Source of the DNA: Paenibacillus sp. FSL H7-0331 | GTDB lineage: Bacteria > Bacillota > Bacilli > Paenibacillales > NBRC-103111 | Assembly: GCF_001956045.1 (NCBI RefSeq) | Contig: NZ_MRTH01000029.1 | Span: forward strand, 40,374-104,373 | DNA: 64,000 nt | Direction of reading: 5' to 3' | Part shown: positions 63,520 through 64,000 of the stretch, piece by piece | Position numbering within the stretch: position 1 is the first letter of the stretch | Layout: each line of letters begins with the position of its first letter | Position numbers and translations under genes: made by a program | The notes under the pieces: generated by a model | The model's input: the letters and a program-made list of their open reading frames with translations, nothing else | What the model was told of the DNA's origin: nothing | The model's database searches: none

Positions 63520-64000
63520 ATGAATCCAGTCATTGGTCTGGATGTAGCCAAAGGAGAAAGTCAAGTTCAAGCATTTTTGGATAAACGAAAGCCTTATCGT
63601 AAAAGCTTTAGCATCCTTCATCATGTTGAGGAATTTAATACTGTTTTTCTAAAGTTCTTAAAAGAAATTGAGACCCTGGCGGGTAAAATGCCTACGGTTA
63701 TTTTGGAATCAACGGGACACTACCATACTCCTATTGTTCAATTTTTAGAGGAGCATCAATATGTGTATATTATCGTCAATCCATTTATTGCTTATCGAGC
63801 TAAAAGTTCAAGCTTACGGAAGGTTAAAACCGATGCCCTTGATGCCTTTCATCTATGTGAACTTTATTATAAAGAAGAACTAGAGCCTTATAAAAAAAGG
63901 GAGATCCAACACTTAAACCTTCGTAATCTAACAAGACTGCACGAAAGCATTTCGGGTGTATCCGCACAAACAAAATTACAGCTTCATTCCGTGTTAGATC
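63520..64000 (+). CDS. IS110-family transposase, N-terminal part
   Basis: About 160 codons before the window ends. Start ATG at 63520, nine bases after AAGGAGG. The RuvC-like DEDD catalytic residues visible: Asp in IGLDVAKGES, Glu in VILESTGHYHT, and KTDALDAFHL with two Asp. IS110 transposases (about 400 residues) recombine DNA guided by a bridge RNA and leave no terminal repeats. The C-terminal Tnp20 domain with its Ser is beyond the window. The AT-rich codon use differs from neighbours, as expected of a mobile element. Confidence 0.9.
   Translation, partial: MNPVIGLDVAKGESQVQAFLDKRKPYRKSFSILHHVEEFNTVFLKFLKEIETLAGKMPTVILESTGHYHTPIVQFLEEHQYVYIIVNPFIAYRAKSSSLRKVKTDALDAFHLCELYYKEELEPYKKREIQHLNLRNLTRLHESISGVSAQTKLQLHSVLD

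Noticed and set aside
1..64000. tRNA, rRNA or CRISPR array
   Set aside because: No cloverleaf-type stems with CCA context, no 16S/23S/5S conserved blocks, and no series of evenly spaced direct repeats were seen.

Overview
The window reads as chromosome of a low-to-mid GC, spore-forming Bacillota, most likely Paenibacillus or a close relative. Support: strong AGGAGG-type ribosome binding sites; orthologues of Bacillus subtilis BmrA, BmrC/BmrD, CsoR/CopZ/CopA, YdjO and Cse60; a YesM/YesN plus LplA/B/C-type sugar uptake locus of the kind Paenibacillus carries in many copies; a fused SecDF; and a PflB/PflA/AdhE fermentation cluster. No rRNA, tRNA, CRISPR array or prophage was found. All family names come from recognising sequence motifs by eye; no search was run.

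Layout. 0-5.8 kb: a partial MFS exporter, a decayed second MFS gene, a membrane-anchored M23 peptidase, an FAD amine/amino-acid oxidase and a membrane GGDEF diguanylate cyclase. 5.8-15.1 kb: a two-component system directly downstream of a BmrA-type multidrug ABC exporter; stress and cold-shock genes (CsbD, YdjO, Csp, the last with an attenuator-like leader); then the heterodimeric exporter BmrCD with an upstream leader-peptide ORF and intrinsic terminator. 15.1-23.5 kb: a nuclease-helicase fusion (Cas4-like plus XPD/DinG-like) and the adhE-pflB-pflA cluster with a Rex-type operator. 23.5-28.5 kb: a frameshifted secDF and a peroxide-response group (2-Cys peroxiredoxin, glutaredoxin, degenerate response regulator, PerR-like regulator) with a shared 7-1-7 palindrome. 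28.5-35.5 kb: a copper island (csoR, copZ, copA, a His-rich lipoprotein, a stand-alone sulfite-reductase half-domain protein, a glutaredoxin and a DHA2 MFS exporter) flanked by a Tn3-family transposase scrap and carrying three copies of a CsoR-like operator.

35.7-47 kb: aldo/keto reductase, MFS exporter with divergent HxlR regulator, TPM-domain protein, ThiM, a DUF3999/DUF2339 membrane pair, a sugar:H+ symporter and an SDR. 47-55.5 kb: one carbohydrate locus on the minus strand (YesM-like kinase, YesN-like regulator, two permeases, solute-binding lipoprotein, FAD oxidoreductase). 55.5-64 kb: a frameshifted EamA transporter, a TetM-like ribosomal-protection GTPase, a DUF6492 protein, two GNATs, several small ORFs (a Cse60-like protein, a 47-residue membrane peptide, a GreA-C-domain protein with a coupled leader ORF), an integrase/GNAT chimeric scrap, and the left part of an IS110-family element running off the window.

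The strongest regulatory signals not explained by protein genes are the BmrB-like attenuator (14.7-15.06 kb), the csp leader terminator (10.4-10.55 kb), the repeated CsoR-like operators (33.4, 33.8 and 35.4 kb), the paired PerR-like palindromes (27.2 and 28.5 kb), and the non-coding leader of the IS110 element (63.3-63.5 kb), a candidate bridge RNA.
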